The translations under genes were made by a program, and so were the position numbers. Shown one piece after another: positions 57,952 through 58,348 of a DNA stretch of 58,348 bases. Position 1 is the first letter of the stretch; each line of letters starts with the position of its first letter. This DNA is from Planctomycetaceae bacterium (GTDB lineage Bacteria > Planctomycetota > UBA1135 > GCA-002686595). Below the pieces are notes generated by a model. That model saw only the letters and a list, made by a program, of their open reading frames with translations. It was not told the DNA's origin and ran no database searches. The DNA lies in assembly GCA_011525785.1 (NCBI GenBank), contig WYBT01000023.1, positions 1 through 58,348 on the forward strand, in the 5' to 3' direction.

Positions 57952-58348
57952 TCAGTGCTCCGGCGTGCCGAGCAGCGCCACCAGCTCGTCGCGCTTGGCG
58001 TCGCGCGTAGCGGCGTTGCGCGCCTCGAGGTTGAGGCGCAGCAGCGGTTCGGTGTTCGAAGCGCGCACGTTGAACCACCACCAGTCGGGGCTCGCGAGGT
58101 CGCCGAACTCGACCGTCACGCCGTCGAGCGTGTCCTGGCGGCCGTCCTTGTACTTGGCGATCAGCGCCTTGATCGTCCCGTCCTTGTCGTCGTTGTGGAA
58201 GTTGATCTCGCCGGTCGCGTGGTAGCGGCGCAGCGACTCGACCCGCCGCGAGAACGGCTCCGTCCCGCGCGAGAGCATCGACAGCGCGCTGACGAAGGCG
58301 ATCTCGCCGGAGTCGCTCACGAAGTTGTCGGCGAAGTAGAAGTGGCCG
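57952..58348 (-). CDS. phosphohexomutase (phosphomannomutase/phosphoglucomutase), 3' part
   Basis: C-terminal 131 residues of an alpha-D-phosphohexomutase; the 5' part lies beyond the window edge. Seen are GHFYFADNF and DSGEIAFVSAL (sugar-binding and domain 3 end) and the domain 4 phosphate-binding loop RASNTEPLLRLNLEA. These fit ManB/AlgC-type enzymes. Which sugar is preferred cannot be told from this part. Ends 35 bp before the uvrC start. Confidence 0.88.
   Translation of the reverse strand, partial: GHFYFADNFVSDSGEIAFVSALSMLSRGTEPFSRRVESLRRYHATGEINFHNDDKDGTIKALIAKYKDGRQDTLDGVTVEFGDLASPDWWWFNVRASNTEPLLRLNLEARNAATRDAKRDELVALLGTPEH

Overview
The window is 58 kb of very GC-rich, densely coded bacterial DNA. 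It has no transposase, integrase, phage gene or CRISPR array. Several features point to the Planctomycetota, probably a poorly sampled lineage; this is an inference, not a marker-gene placement. They are the MoxR/DUF58/von Willebrand A cluster continuing into DUF4175-like and Gln/Ser-rich coiled-coil genes, secreted alpha/alpha-toroid (terpene-cyclase-like) proteins, very large PQQ-type propeller proteins, and an AroD-AroE fusion.

Layout. (1) 1-6340, minus strand: a housekeeping run pssA, a folK-panC fusion, ispE, a spoVG with an inserted zinc ribbon, aroDE, aroK, then the initiator tRNA and a strong terminator. A 50-bp direct repeat left of the tRNA carries a copy of the tRNA 3' end. (2) 6429-10337, plus strand: eno, an FtsB/DivIC-like gene and a secreted propeller protein. 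(3) 10362-16916, minus strand: a tripartite RND efflux operon (adaptor, pump, outer-membrane factor) led by a TetR repressor. Near-identical operator sites lie at the tetR promoter and before the adaptor gene. (4) 17228-37284, plus strand: a 20-kb run of eleven genes, namely MoxR ATPase, DUF58, two membrane-anchored VWA proteins, a 1545-residue propeller protein, a secreted alpha/alpha-toroid, a DUF4175-like membrane protein, a 1039-residue Gln-rich coiled-coil protein with sixteen 15-bp repeats, two small Gln/Ser-rich proteins, and a second toroid. This is the best candidate for an uncharacterised system: probably an ATPase-remodelled envelope complex. (5) 37307-44279, minus strand: a HEAT/TPR protein, an RlmI-like methyltransferase, thiS, thiG, a CPBP protease, a gamma-carbonic anhydrase and larE. 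(6) 44385-49422, plus strand: nusA-infB-rbfA with no rimP in front of nusA. (7) 49450-58348, minus strand: the 3' part of a phosphohexomutase gene, uvrC, a TMEM175-like channel, a DUF3187 protein, a HEAT/GATase-like protein, a DUF72 protein, a small HEAT protein and a DUF3501 protein.

Many neighbours are translationally coupled: eight gene pairs share ATGA, GTGA or TTGA stop/start overlaps. Starts were chosen from family alignment, Shine-Dalgarno-like sequences and these overlaps; uncertain starts are stated. Functions come from motifs read by eye in the translations, without database searches.
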